Shown one piece after another: positions 25,816 to 34,773 of a stretch of 64,000 bases of DNA. The DNA lies in assembly GCA_031551515.1 (NCBI GenBank), contig JAVBNL010000001.1, positions 124,001 to 188,000 of the forward strand. The letters are read 5' to 3'. Origin of the DNA: FLUQ01 sp031551515 (GTDB lineage Bacteria > Desulfobacterota > Desulfovibrionia > Desulfovibrionales > Desulfovibrionaceae). A model generated the notes under the pieces. It searched no databases and was not told the DNA's origin. It was given only the letters and a program-made list of their open reading frames with translations. How positions within the stretch are numbered: position 1 is the stretch's first letter; the number at the start of each line of letters is the position of its first letter. Both the position numbers and the translations under genes were made by a program.

Positions 25816-27003
25816 ATGCAACCAGGTGCATTGGAAGGAGTAAGGGTTCTGGATTTAGGCCGGGTGCTGTCGGCGCCGTTTTGCGCCGCCATGCTGGGCG
25901 ACATGGGCGCGGACGTCATCAAGCTGGAGCAGCCGGGCAAAGGTGACGACAGCCGCGGCTTCATGCCGCGCAAAGACGACATCAGCACCTATTACATAAA
26001 CTTCAACCGCAGCAAGCGAGGGGTAACGCTCGACCTCAAAAAGGGAAAAGAAGTTTTTCTCGAGCTGGTGAAACATGTTGACGTGGTCGTCGAGAACTTT
26101 CGCCCGGGCGTCATGAAAAAGCTCGGCCTGGATTACGAATCCCTGAAAAAAGTGAACCCCGGTCTCATTTACGCCGCGATTTCGGGTTTCGGCCAGACCG
26201 GCCCCTACGCCGACAGAGCGGGCTACGACACCATGGCCCAGGCCATGAGCGGCATCATGAGCGTCACCGGCTGGCCCGGCAGCGAACCGACGCGGTGCGG
26301 CGCCTCCGTGGCGGACATAATGGGCGGGCTGCAAGCCGTTATCGGTATTTTGGCAGCGTTGCGCTACCGGGAAAAAACCGGCAAAGGCCAGATGATCGAC
26401 ATATCGCTGGTCGACGTTTCCGTTGTGGGCCTTTCCAGCGTGAACCAGGTGTATCTGACCAACGGCCGGGTGCCCCAGCGCCTGGGCAACAGCTATGAAT
26501 CCTCCGCGCCCGGAGGCGGCTACCACACCAAAGACGGGTACTTCATCATGAACGGCAGCGCGCCCAAATTCTGGGCCATTTTGTGCAATGCCATGAAAAA
26601 GCCGGAACTGATCGAAGACCCGCGTTTCGCTACCAACGCGCTCAGGGTCACCAACAAGAAGGAGCTTGACGCCATCGTTACGGAATGGACCAAAACGATG
26701 AACACCGACGAGGTCATCAACCTGCTGCTGCCTCTCGGTTTTGCAGTCGCGCCGGTGCTGAGCATCGACCAGGTCGCCGCCGATCCGCACATAGCGGGGG
26801 AGCGCCAGATGTTCGGCGAAGTGAACCATCCGCAGATCGGTAAAATACGGGTCACGAACCAGGCAGTAAAAATGTCGGAAACCAACCCCGAGATTCGACG
26901 CTCATCGCCGCTGCTGGGCGAACATAACGAAGAAGTATTCATTAACGAGCTCGGGCTTACGAAAGAACAATTGGACACCATGCGGAAAGACGAAACCATC
27001 TAA
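25816..27003 (+). CDS. Class III (CaiB/BaiF) CoA-transferase
   Basis: The 395-residue protein is a family III CoA-transferase. The opening GVRVLDLGRVLSAPFCAAMLGDMGADVIKLE, VENFRPGV and SGFGQTGPYADRAGYD are hallmark segments. The catalytic Asp that forms the acyl anhydride is Asp167 in ASVADIMGG. It moves CoA from a donor thioester to an organic acid, without ATP. AGGAG lies before the ATG, 35 bases after the thiolase gene. In this operon it would supply the CoA ester that the thiolase cleaves. The acid is unknown. Confidence 0.92.
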   Translation: MQPGALEGVRVLDLGRVLSAPFCAAMLGDMGADVIKLEQPGKGDDSRGFMPRKDDISTYYINFNRSKRGVTLDLKKGKEVFLELVKHVDVVVENFRPGVMKKLGLDYESLKKVNPGLIYAAISGFGQTGPYADRAGYDTMAQAMSGIMSVTGWPGSEPTRCGASVADIMGGLQAVIGILAALRYREKTGKGQMIDISLVDVSVVGLSSVNQVYLTNGRVPQRLGNSYESSAPGGGYHTKDGYFIMNGSAPKFWAILCNAMKKPELIEDPRFATNALRVTNKKELDAIVTEWTKTMNTDEVINLLLPLGFAVAPVLSIDQVAADPHIAGERQMFGEVNHPQIGKIRVTNQAVKMSETNPEIRRSSPLLGEHNEEVFINELGLTKEQLDTMRKDETI

Positions 27004-27104
27004 CTCGTCGGCGGGTATATATGCTGCGCAGTTTAACCGAAAGTTACGTGCTGCCGTATATATATTGCGAAAACCACAGAATCGCGCTGCGTAAGGAGTC
27101 CACT

Positions 27105-28424
27105 ATGGCAACCACGGCAGAAGCCAACGTATTTGAACCCAAATCTTTAGTCCCGACCCACATGACAACTCAGTCGTATGCAGTTGTTACCGTCTGCTTT
27201 TTATGCTGGATGTTTTCCACCATCGGCAACGGCGTGTATTCCGTTGCCAGCCCGATGCTGAAACAGATGTTCGGCATGGATAACGCCATGGCCGGCATGG
27301 TGGTCAGCGCCTTTTCTCTGGGCGGCTGGGTGAGTACCTTGGTCATTCCCAAAATCGCCGACAAGCACGGCAGAAGACTGGGGCTGGCCCTGTGCGTTTT
27401 GATCGTTGTGTTGTGTAACGGAACATACGGCCTGATAGGCAGCCTTGGCGTGCTGTTCGTGGTGCGCTTCTTCTGCAACTGGGGCAACACCTGCATCTGG
27501 GCCATCAATGCGTCGTATATCTCGGAAATCGTGCCCGCGGAAAAACGCGGCCTGTGCACGGGGCTCATGCAGTGCGGCACCCCCGTCGGTAACTTCACCT
27601 CCTCTTTCCTGATCAGCTTGCTGATCGGCGCGGGCCTTACCTGGCAGACCGTCTCGTATGTGTTCTTCGTCGCTCTGCTCTTGCTGGTGCCCATCTTCTT
27701 CCTGCTAAAAGAAACGCCTTCCTGGCTCAAGAACAAAATAGAGCTCAGCCGGCAGAAGCAGGAACAGCAGCGCCAGGTGGAAGCCGCAGCGAATCTTACC
27801 AAAAAACAGAGCTATTCCGAACTGTTCAAGCCGCAGTATCGCAGAAACGTGATCATCGGCATCTTGATCGCCATGGCCGCCGCGGTTCTTTCCTGGGGCA
27901 ACTCCGCATACTTTGTTCTGAGCCTCAGCGACATGGGCTTCCCGCCCGCCGTGCGCGTCAAGATGCATATGTGCCTGTGGAGCGTCGCCATCATCGGCTA
28001 CGCCACATCCGGCCTGGTTGCGGACAAGATCGGCCGTAAAAAGGCTATGCTCCTGTTCCGCACGCCCATGTGCATCGCGCTGGGGATCATGTGGTACATG
28101 CACATCACCCAAAACGTTAACATCGGCGTCGTGTACGCCATGCTGGCCATCGCCGGACTGGGCATGGGCGGCATGACCATCTCCATCACCTACACCAACG
28201 AAATGATGCCCTCCCACGTCCGCACGATGGGCACGGGCTTCGCCATCGGCATTGGGCGCATAACGGCCATGGTCGCCGTTCCCTTGCTGGGGTATCTGGC
28301 GGACTTCACCTCCGTCCCCTTCGCCTGGTTCCTCTCGTCCGTCATCGGGTGGCTGATGGTGCCCATGATCTATATGGGCGTTGAAACGGCGGGCAGAGAT
28401 ATCGACGCCATAGCGGAGAAATAG
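27105..28424 (+). CDS. MFS transporter
   Basis: The 439-residue carrier has twelve predicted membrane helices, the loop motif DKHGRRLG after helix 2 and DKIGRKKA after helix 8, plus a charged central loop (KNKIELSRQKQEQQRQ). It is likely an organic acid importer of the MFS. AAGGAG lies 8 bases before the ATG at 27105; a longer reading frame from 27021 has no such site. It lies inside the catabolic operon between the CoA-transferase and the hydrolase, so it probably imports the pathway substrate. Confidence 0.88.
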   Translation: MATTAEANVFEPKSLVPTHMTTQSYAVVTVCFLCWMFSTIGNGVYSVASPMLKQMFGMDNAMAGMVVSAFSLGGWVSTLVIPKIADKHGRRLGLALCVLIVVLCNGTYGLIGSLGVLFVVRFFCNWGNTCIWAINASYISEIVPAEKRGLCTGLMQCGTPVGNFTSSFLISLLIGAGLTWQTVSYVFFVALLLLVPIFFLLKETPSWLKNKIELSRQKQEQQRQVEAAANLTKKQSYSELFKPQYRRNVIIGILIAMAAAVLSWGNSAYFVLSLSDMGFPPAVRVKMHMCLWSVAIIGYATSGLVADKIGRKKAMLLFRTPMCIALGIMWYMHITQNVNIGVVYAMLAIAGLGMGGMTISITYTNEMMPSHVRTMGTGFAIGIGRITAMVAVPLLGYLADFTSVPFAWFLSSVIGWLMVPMIYMGVETAGRDIDAIAEK

Positions 28425-28426
28425 CG

Positions 28427-29233
28427 GTGCGTATCACCTCTACGTACATTACGGTGGACGGTATAAAAATATACTGTGAAACCAACGGCGGACCCGCAGA
28501 AAAAGGCACTATCGTCTGCCTGGGCTCGGCCGGGCGCGATACAAGGCAGTTTCATGGCCTGATGGAAGCGCTACGGGAACATTTCGAGGTTGTGGCGTTC
28601 GACATGCCGGGGCACGGCAAGTCATGGCCGCTTAAGGGCAACAAGGCTATCGACGAGTTTCATGCCTATGGCGATTTCATACTCAAAACCGTTGATGCGT
28701 TGCCGGTGAAAAATCCCGTCTATGTCGGCTGCGCACTGGGCGGCAATATGGGGTTTTACCTGGCGCAGCGCCAGCAGACCAGGGCGGTAGTCGCCATGGC
28801 GGGTTCCGATTATTCGCCGAATGTGAACCCGGCGGTAGCGGAACTGCTTAACCACCCCTATTGCAGCGTGCAGCATTCGCACCTTGACTTTACCGACTCT
28901 CTGATCGGCAACGCCGCGCCGCCGGAAAACAGAGACTTTATCCTGTGGGGCGTGTGCACGGAAATAGGCGTCGCCAAAGCGGCGGATTACGCCGGCGTGT
29001 ATAACGGCTTTGACGTCAGGGCTGACATGGGCAGGATAACCTGCCCTGTCCTGATGCTCAGAGGCGCGGAAGACTGGACGACCCATGATGAAAGCCTGCA
29101 TGAAACCATGAGCAGGCTGACGGCGGCGGCAAAGCTGGACTACAAAGTTTTGCCGGGGGTCGGGCACTATGCGGTGCAGGAGATGCCGCAATTGATTGCC
29201 GAAACCATACGCGACTTTTTGCGGAACTCCTGA
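28427..29233 (+). CDS. Alpha/beta-hydrolase fold protein lacking the nucleophile
   Basis: The 268-residue protein is a full-length alpha/beta-hydrolase of the enol-lactonase/MhpC type and a close paralogue of the protein at 29706-30518. Its nucleophile elbow reads GCALG, with Ala103 where the paralogue has Ser103 (GCSVG). The likely acid (RGAEDW) and His (GVGHYA) remain. It may be a non-catalytic partner, or use another mechanism. GTG start, aligned with the start of the paralogue; GGAG lies 9 bases before. It begins 2 bases after the MFS stop. Confidence 0.82.
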   Translation: MRITSTYITVDGIKIYCETNGGPAEKGTIVCLGSAGRDTRQFHGLMEALREHFEVVAFDMPGHGKSWPLKGNKAIDEFHAYGDFILKTVDALPVKNPVYVGCALGGNMGFYLAQRQQTRAVVAMAGSDYSPNVNPAVAELLNHPYCSVQHSHLDFTDSLIGNAAPPENRDFILWGVCTEIGVAKAADYAGVYNGFDVRADMGRITCPVLMLRGAEDWTTHDESLHETMSRLTAAAKLDYKVLPGVGHYAVQEMPQLIAETIRDFLRNS

Positions 29234-29286
29234 AGCGGCGAATAAATTTAATAATGTCCTATGTTTATCATAAGGAGAGCACTACG

Positions 29287-29679
29287 ATGATCGATACCAA
29301 CGCCAGGTTGCAGCAGTTCAAAAAAGTGCAGGAACTGATCAACGGGCCTGAAGCCGAACTCTTCAAGACCCGCTATCTTGCCCGCTATTTTAGCGGCGAC
29401 ATCACCTTCGTGATGGACAACGCGCCGTTTACCCTCACCTTTCACAAAGGCACGATGATCGCTGTGGAGCTGGGCAAGCCCATCAACGGCATTAATATCG
29501 GCCTTGGCGGCAGCGAAGAGCAATGGAACGACTTCTTCAAACACAAGAATTTTCAGCTCGGCACGTCGCCCAAGCACAACCCGCTCTGCTTTGAAACCCT
29601 GGGCAGCCCGCTGGCCTATCGCCAGAACAACAACACCATAGCCCAGCTGATGCGCGTCATGGCCAAAGTGATGGAATAA
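29287..29679 (+). CDS. Small SCP2-like protein (tentative)
   Basis: This 130-residue soluble protein has an N-terminal helix (RLQQFKKVQELINGPEAEL) and a beta sheet with DITFVMDNAPFTLTFHKGTMIAVELG and a helix EEQWNDFFK, a layout similar to SCP2 sterol-carrier domains, which bind hydrophobic acyl-CoA-like ligands. The match is by pattern only. AAGGAGAG precedes the ATG at 29287. It is sandwiched between the two paralogous hydrolases, in the same operon as an SCP-x-type thiolase, which makes the SCP2 guess more attractive. Confidence 0.5.
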   Translation: MIDTNARLQQFKKVQELINGPEAELFKTRYLARYFSGDITFVMDNAPFTLTFHKGTMIAVELGKPINGINIGLGGSEEQWNDFFKHKNFQLGTSPKHNPLCFETLGSPLAYRQNNNTIAQLMRVMAKVME

Positions 29680-29705
29680 CGTCCTTACCCGCGAAGGAGA
29701 GAAAT

Positions 29706-30518
29706 ATGGCAATAACCGGCAGCTATATCAATGTGAAAGGGATCAAGGTCTATTACGAAACCAACAACGGGCCTGACGACAAGCCCGCCATCGTCTGCCT
29801 GCACACGGCGGGGCGCGACTGCCGCCAATACCACTGGATGATGGAAATATTCGAAGGGCGCTATAAAATGGTGGCCTTCGACATGCCCGCCCACGGCAAA
29901 AGCTGGCCCTTGCCCGGCAACAAGGCCATCAACACCCACAAGGACTATTGCGAGTTCGCCTGGGCGTTCGTGGAAGCTTTGGGCATCGTCAAGCCGCTCG
30001 TCATCGGCTGCTCCGTCGGCGGCAACATGGTGTATTACATCGCCCAGCACTTCCCGGTAGGCGGCATCGTGTCCATGCAGGGCTCGACCTTCATCAAGGC
30101 GCTTTCCGGCTCGTACGGCACGGTGGTCGACCTGCTCGACCACCCGTACATCAGCGTGCAGCATTCCCACTTTGATTTTTCGGAAAGCCTGATCGGCCGT
30201 GAGTGCTCGCAGGAAGCCAAGGACTTCATCCTGTGGGGCGTCGCACAAGAGTGCGGCGTGGCCAAGAAAGGGGACCTCAGCATTTACAACAACTACGACG
30301 TGCGCGGCGATCTGCACAAGATCACCTGCCCCGTGCTCGTCATTCGCGGCGAAGACGACTGGAACGTGCCCGAGCACTATTGCCGCGAAGCCATGGACGG
30401 CCTGGTAAACGCAAAAAAAGTCGTATGGAAGCCCATTCCCGGTTACGGGCACTTCATCATCGTGGAAGCGCCAGACATTGTGTGCAAGGAAATCGACGAT
30501 TTCATGCAATATTTGTAA
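29706..30518 (+). CDS. Alpha/beta hydrolase (enol-lactonase/MhpC-like)
   Basis: The 270-residue enzyme has a complete catalytic set: Ser103 in GCSVG, Asp in IRGEDDW and His in GYGHFI. HTAGRDCRQYHW supplies the oxyanion region. The family includes 3-oxoadipate enol-lactonase and meta-cleavage product hydrolases, so hydrolysis of a lactone or a C-C bond is expected. GAAGGAG precedes the ATG. It lies next to the cycloisomerase-family enzyme 20 bases downstream, as in beta-ketoadipate clusters where a lactone maker and a lactonase work in series. Confidence 0.85.
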   Translation: MAITGSYINVKGIKVYYETNNGPDDKPAIVCLHTAGRDCRQYHWMMEIFEGRYKMVAFDMPAHGKSWPLPGNKAINTHKDYCEFAWAFVEALGIVKPLVIGCSVGGNMVYYIAQHFPVGGIVSMQGSTFIKALSGSYGTVVDLLDHPYISVQHSHFDFSESLIGRECSQEAKDFILWGVAQECGVAKKGDLSIYNNYDVRGDLHKITCPVLVIRGEDDWNVPEHYCREAMDGLVNAKKVVWKPIPGYGHFIIVEAPDIVCKEIDDFMQYL

Positions 30519-30538
30519 TAAGATAAAGGAGATCTGCC

Positions 30539-31645
30539 ATGAAAATAAAGGCGATAGAACTCTATCCCCTGCAGATGCCGCAATTCAAGACCACGAAGTG
30601 GGCCACCGGAAGCGTCAGCGTCACGGAGCACATCATCGTCAAAATCATCGCTGAAGACGGCACCTATGGCGTGACCGAGGCCATTCCGCGTCCGGGGATA
30701 TACGGGGAAACCCCCGCCTCCATCTACTACGCGTTGAGCAAGATCATCATTCCCAAGCTCATCGGCATGGACTCCTTCAACCTGGAAGCCATCTGGGAAA
30801 AGATGAGCGAGCTGCCGTACAACTACGCGACCAAGGGCGCCGTCGACGTCGCACTGCACGACCTGAACGGCAAGCTGCTCGGCATTTCCTGCGCGCAGAT
30901 GATGGGCGGCCCCTACCGTACGGAAGTGCCTTTGAGCTGGGTTTCGGGCGGCACCTGGTTCAGCGAAGACATGATTATGGAAGAAACGAAACAACGCGTG
31001 GCCGAAGGCTACAAGATGTTCAAGGTCAAGGCCGGCTACGTGGACAAGGACATCGACCTGCTGATCAAAATGCGTAAAGCCTGCCCGGACGACGTGAAGT
31101 TTCTGATCGACCCCAACCAGCTTTACTCCCGCGAAGATATGTACCGCGCAGGCTATGCGCTGACGGACGTCATCGACAGCATCGAAGAGCCCACCCCCGT
31201 GTGGGACGACGAAGGCCGCAAGTTGTTTACGGAGCGTTTTCCCAAAATCATGCTCCTCTCCGACGAGAGCACGTTCACCTTCGCGGATACGCAACGTCAG
31301 ATGAAACTCGGCGCCATTCAGCGCCTGGGTCTGAAAATTCCCAGAACCGGGTACACCATAACCAGAAAACTTGTGCATCTGGCGGAAGCCAACAACATGC
31401 GCGCGCAAATCAGCACGCAGGCTGAAAGCGACCTGGGCAGCGCCGCGTGCGTGCAGTTTGCCGCGGCTTTCAAACAGATCGATTTGCCTTGCGAAATCGG
31501 GTATTATAAGAAAGGGATACAAGAGAGCTTGCTGCTGCACGGCGGGCTGACTATTAAAGACGGCAAGATGCTGCTTCCGGAAGGTTCCGGCATGGGCGTC
31601 GAACCCAACTGGGATCTCATCAAAAAGTACACTGTTTCACTATAG
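30539..31645 (+). CDS. Enolase-superfamily enzyme, muconate cycloisomerase (MLE) subgroup
   Basis: The 368-residue protein is an enolase-superfamily member. It shows the MLE-subgroup pattern: base motif KVK (Lys162 and Lys164), metal ligands Asp191 (LIDPNQ), Glu216 (IEEP) and Asp242 (LSDEST), and Lys266 (GLKIP) on the opposite face. The subgroup makes or opens lactones, epimerises dipeptides or amino acids, and makes o-succinylbenzoate. The usual capping domain is present at residues 1-130. The neighbours (lactonase-like hydrolase, CoA-transferase, thiolase) favour a cycloisomerase. AAAGGAG precedes the ATG. A terminator follows. Confidence 0.85.
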   Translation: MKIKAIELYPLQMPQFKTTKWATGSVSVTEHIIVKIIAEDGTYGVTEAIPRPGIYGETPASIYYALSKIIIPKLIGMDSFNLEAIWEKMSELPYNYATKGAVDVALHDLNGKLLGISCAQMMGGPYRTEVPLSWVSGGTWFSEDMIMEETKQRVAEGYKMFKVKAGYVDKDIDLLIKMRKACPDDVKFLIDPNQLYSREDMYRAGYALTDVIDSIEEPTPVWDDEGRKLFTERFPKIMLLSDESTFTFADTQRQMKLGAIQRLGLKIPRTGYTITRKLVHLAEANNMRAQISTQAESDLGSAACVQFAAAFKQIDLPCEIGYYKKGIQESLLLHGGLTIKDGKMLLPEGSGMGVEPNWDLIKKYTVSL

Positions 31646-31648
31646 CGG

Positions 31649-31687
31649 AAAGCTCCTCGAAGCATCGCCGCTTCGAGGAGCTTTTTT
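31649..31687 (+). terminator. Rho-independent terminator of the catabolic operon
   Basis: AAGCTCCTCGAAGC pairs with GCTTCGAGGAGCTT around ATCGCC and is followed by six T. It separates the enzyme genes from the PucR-type regulator. Confidence 0.88.
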
Positions 31688-31749
31688 GCTTCGCGGGCCG
31701 GTCCGGCGGTGCGGCGTGCGCAGTGAATCCACCCACAGGATGGGCGCCG

Positions 31750-33327
31750 ATGAGCATGACTGTAACAAACCTGCTGACTCTCAACCTCTTTCAAAGCGAG
31801 TGCACGCTGCTCGCCGGAAAGGAAGGGCTCGGCAACGCGGTACGGTATGTGACAGTGATGGAAGCGCCCGACTTCAGCGTCCGCAGCCTGACGGGAAACG
31901 TCTTCGTGCTGACGACTCTGTCCAGCCACAGCGAAAGCCTGCACTCGGTCAACAAGATAGTGAAAGAGCTTTGTGAGCAGAAAGTGTCCGCCATCGGCAT
32001 CAAGCTGGGACGCTTCATCAACAAGATAGATCAAAGCACTATCGACATTGCGCAACGCTATCGCGTTCCCCTTTTCGCGCTCAGCAAGAACGTCCTGTTC
32101 CGGGAAATCATCAGCGACATCATGTCGGCGGTGGTCACGGAACAGCAAAGCGTCATCAACGAGGTGAACAGGCTTAACGATCAGCTGCTTAAAGCCATCT
32201 TGCACAACGCCACGATGGAAAACATCCTCTCGCTGCTGACGGCCAAGGTGGGGTGCCACTGCTGCTGCCTGAACCACAGGGGCACCACGCGGGCCCAGCA
32301 CGCTTCGATCACGTCAAGGCCCGATCAGGCGCTTGTCGAGAAACTGCTGCAGAAATTCCTGAAAAAGACGACGGAAAAATATTCCAACATTGACGACCTC
32401 TACCTGTTCCCCTGCATCGCGCACGGCCAGATCGTCGGCTATCTGATGGTGTACGCGGAACAGACTCTGTTCGAAAAGGAGCTGCTTCTCATCACGCAGC
32501 TGGTTTCTTTTTTGGCCATCAAGTTTCTTGAAGAGCATCTGCGCATTGAAACGGAACAACGCATGACGGCTTCCATTCTGGATGAAATCCTGTTCGTGCA
32601 GCACGCCGACGAGGCCCTGGTGGCCGACAGGCTGAAGCTGTTGGGGGTTTTCCCGAAAGACCGCCATATCGTCATGCTGCTGTCCGGCAGGGGGGAGGAA
32701 AACACGTTGCGGGCCAACAGCCATTTGGATTACTGGAAAAATTGGCTGCGCAGCCGCTTCGAGCAGTTCTCCATCTTCATCAAGGGCACGGATTTCGTCG
32801 TGCTTATCTCGTGCAGCGAAAAAGCGGCGACCGATTTTTCTGAAATCGCGTCGCAGATGCGCCAGTCCCTGCCCGAAAGCGCCCGAAAGCGCGTGGATAT
32901 CGGATACAGCCTGCCGGTCGACGACCTCAGAAAACTGCCGGAATGCTACGGACAGGCGAAACGGGCCGTCAGCTACGGCCGGACCATCGCTCCGGACAGA
33001 CACATCTACCCTTACGCCACGTTTGTAGAAATCGGCCTTGTTTCGCACGGCGTCATCAGCAGCGACGGCGAGGCCATCAGGCAGCAAATCATACGGCCGA
33101 TTAAAAACTATGATGACCAGTGCAGCGCTGAATTGTGGAATACGCTCGAAAAATGCCTGATCGCCGAAAGCCTTGATGCGGCGGCGAAAAATCTGTTCAT
33201 TCACATCAGCACGCTACGCTACCGTCTACAAAAAATACATCAACTCACCGACGCGAACTTCTTTACCCCAAAAGGAAGGTTTTTATTGCACCTTGCCTAC
33301 ATCCTCTTCAAGGCGGATTTGCAATAA
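31750..33327 (+). CDS. PucR family transcriptional regulator
   Basis: The 525-residue protein has the PucR layout. Residues 1-120 are the N-terminal PucR ligand domain (VRYVTVMEAPDF), the middle is a GAF/GGDEF-like sensor region with a Cys cluster (GCHCCCLNHRG), and the C-terminal HTH_30 domain holds NLFIHISTLRYRLQKIHQLT. PucR regulators usually activate catabolism of purines or other small substrates. I chose ATG 31750 with AGGA upstream; ATG 31756 and GTG 31723 are possible. It follows the operon terminator and precedes a permease, so it should control the cluster. Confidence 0.82.
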   Translation: MSMTVTNLLTLNLFQSECTLLAGKEGLGNAVRYVTVMEAPDFSVRSLTGNVFVLTTLSSHSESLHSVNKIVKELCEQKVSAIGIKLGRFINKIDQSTIDIAQRYRVPLFALSKNVLFREIISDIMSAVVTEQQSVINEVNRLNDQLLKAILHNATMENILSLLTAKVGCHCCCLNHRGTTRAQHASITSRPDQALVEKLLQKFLKKTTEKYSNIDDLYLFPCIAHGQIVGYLMVYAEQTLFEKELLLITQLVSFLAIKFLEEHLRIETEQRMTASILDEILFVQHADEALVADRLKLLGVFPKDRHIVMLLSGRGEENTLRANSHLDYWKNWLRSRFEQFSIFIKGTDFVVLISCSEKAATDFSEIASQMRQSLPESARKRVDIGYSLPVDDLRKLPECYGQAKRAVSYGRTIAPDRHIYPYATFVEIGLVSHGVISSDGEAIRQQIIRPIKNYDDQCSAELWNTLEKCLIAESLDAAAKNLFIHISTLRYRLQKIHQLTDANFFTPKGRFLLHLAYILFKADLQ

Positions 33328-33359
33328 TTTTGCTGGCGTCGTTCCCGCGAGGTTACTCT

Positions 33360-34643
33360 ATGGAACAATCGACCATTGCTATGATCATACTGGTAGTTAC
33401 CTTGATTTTGTTCGCAACGGAAAAATTGCCTGTCTGTGTTACCGCGATACTCTCTTCCATGGCCATGGCCCTGACCGGCATCATCTCCTATTCCCAAGCC
33501 GTAGCCGGCCTGTCCAACAACGTCGTCATCTTTGTTTTCGGCCTTGCCGCCATCGGCAACGCCATGAGCGAAACAGGCGCCGCGCAGTACCTGGGCTATA
33601 CCATCATGCGCCACTATCGCGGCGGCGAACGGATGCTTCTGGTTCTGTTGGTCATCATGGCCGCCGTTTTCTCCATGTTTATGAGCAACACGACCGTTGT
33701 CGTGCTCTTTATGAGCATTGCCGGGTCCATGGCCATCGGCTCCAAGGGCCGGATCACCCCCAAAAGCAGCTTCATGGCCATAGGCATAGCCACCGTCGCC
33801 GGGGGCGGCTGCACGCTGATCGGTTCCACCACACAACTTGCCGTGCAAAGCCTGCTGCCGGGATACGGCGTGCGGCCCCTGGCCATGTTCGATCTGATGT
33901 TTCCCGGCATTTTCGTAGCTTTGGCTTTGGTGCTGTACTATTATTTCATCGGCTACAGCCTTCAGAAGCGGGTGTTTATCGAGGACGCCGACTTCAGCGC
34001 AAAGTCCGGCGGCGCAACTCAGGCGACGGAAAAAGAAATACACCCGAAAAGCCTGAAGATGTGGCTGCCGCTGATCATTCTAGTCGCCTGCATCACCCTG
34101 ACCATCGTGGGCTGGGCCAATATCGGCATCATCGCCATTCTGGGCGCGTGCCTGTGCGTTGTGACCCGCTGCATCAGCGTGCAAAAGATGTTCGAACAGA
34201 CCGACTGGAACACCATAATCATGATTGTCGGCAGCATAGGGTTCGCTGCCGGAATAGAAAAAAGCGGCGCTGGCGCGCTGATGGCCTCGACAGCCATCAA
34301 TATCGTCGGCAGCAGCACCCACCCCTGGGCCTACCTGGCTGCGATCGTGATTATCGGAACGCTGATGACCAACGTCATGGCGAATATTTCCACGGTCGTC
34401 ATTCTGCTTCCCATAGTCGTCAGCATTGCCAAACAGATGGGGTGCAGCCCCATGCCTTTCGTCATCGGCGCCATCTGGGCGGCGAATATGCCCTACAGCA
34501 CGCCCATAGGCGCATCCGTCATCACCATGACCATGACCGCCGGATATCGTTTCACGGACTACACGCTTGTCGGCTTGCCCTTCAACATCATCGCCTGCCT
34601 TATTGTCATCGCGGCGACGCCGTTTTTCTTCCCCTTTTACTGA
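33360..34643 (+). CDS. Ion-transporter superfamily permease (SLC13/citrate-type)
   Basis: The 427-residue membrane protein has the two-repeat pattern of the IT superfamily (DASS/SLC13, CitMHS): helices with VFGLAAIGNAMSETG, the hairpin motif MSNTTVVVLFMSIAG and, in the second half, ANISTVVILLPIV and AANMPYSTPIGASV. It is likely a Na+- or H+-coupled importer for di- or tricarboxylates. GAGG precedes the ATG at 33360, 32 bases after the regulator stop. The cluster thus carries two transporters, this one and the MFS carrier. Confidence 0.83.
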   Translation: MEQSTIAMIILVVTLILFATEKLPVCVTAILSSMAMALTGIISYSQAVAGLSNNVVIFVFGLAAIGNAMSETGAAQYLGYTIMRHYRGGERMLLVLLVIMAAVFSMFMSNTTVVVLFMSIAGSMAIGSKGRITPKSSFMAIGIATVAGGGCTLIGSTTQLAVQSLLPGYGVRPLAMFDLMFPGIFVALALVLYYYFIGYSLQKRVFIEDADFSAKSGGATQATEKEIHPKSLKMWLPLIILVACITLTIVGWANIGIIAILGACLCVVTRCISVQKMFEQTDWNTIIMIVGSIGFAAGIEKSGAGALMASTAINIVGSSTHPWAYLAAIVIIGTLMTNVMANISTVVILLPIVVSIAKQMGCSPMPFVIGAIWAANMPYSTPIGASVITMTMTAGYRFTDYTLVGLPFNIIACLIVIAATPFFFPFY

Positions 34644-34682
34644 AAGACGGCGGACATCACCGGGCCGCAAGGCAATTTGCAT

Positions 34683-34716
34683 CAAAAAGCCCCTTTGCTC
34701 ATCGCGAAGGGGCTTT
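34683..34716 (-). terminator. Terminator between the permease and gntR
   Basis: AAAGCCCCTT and AAGGGGCTTT flank a short loop. On the minus strand it is followed by TTTTTG, so it ends the gntR transcript; it may also stop the plus-strand permease transcript. Confidence 0.75.
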
Positions 34717-34773
34717 ACAGGTATCATTTTCTTACCGTCAAGCGGCTATTTCAAACAGTAATCACACTGCCGT

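Noticed and set aside
28427..29233. Considered as a frameshifted or damaged pseudogene
   Set aside because: The frame is full length, aligns with its paralogue throughout, and only the nucleophile is changed, so it is a gene with an altered site and not a broken one.
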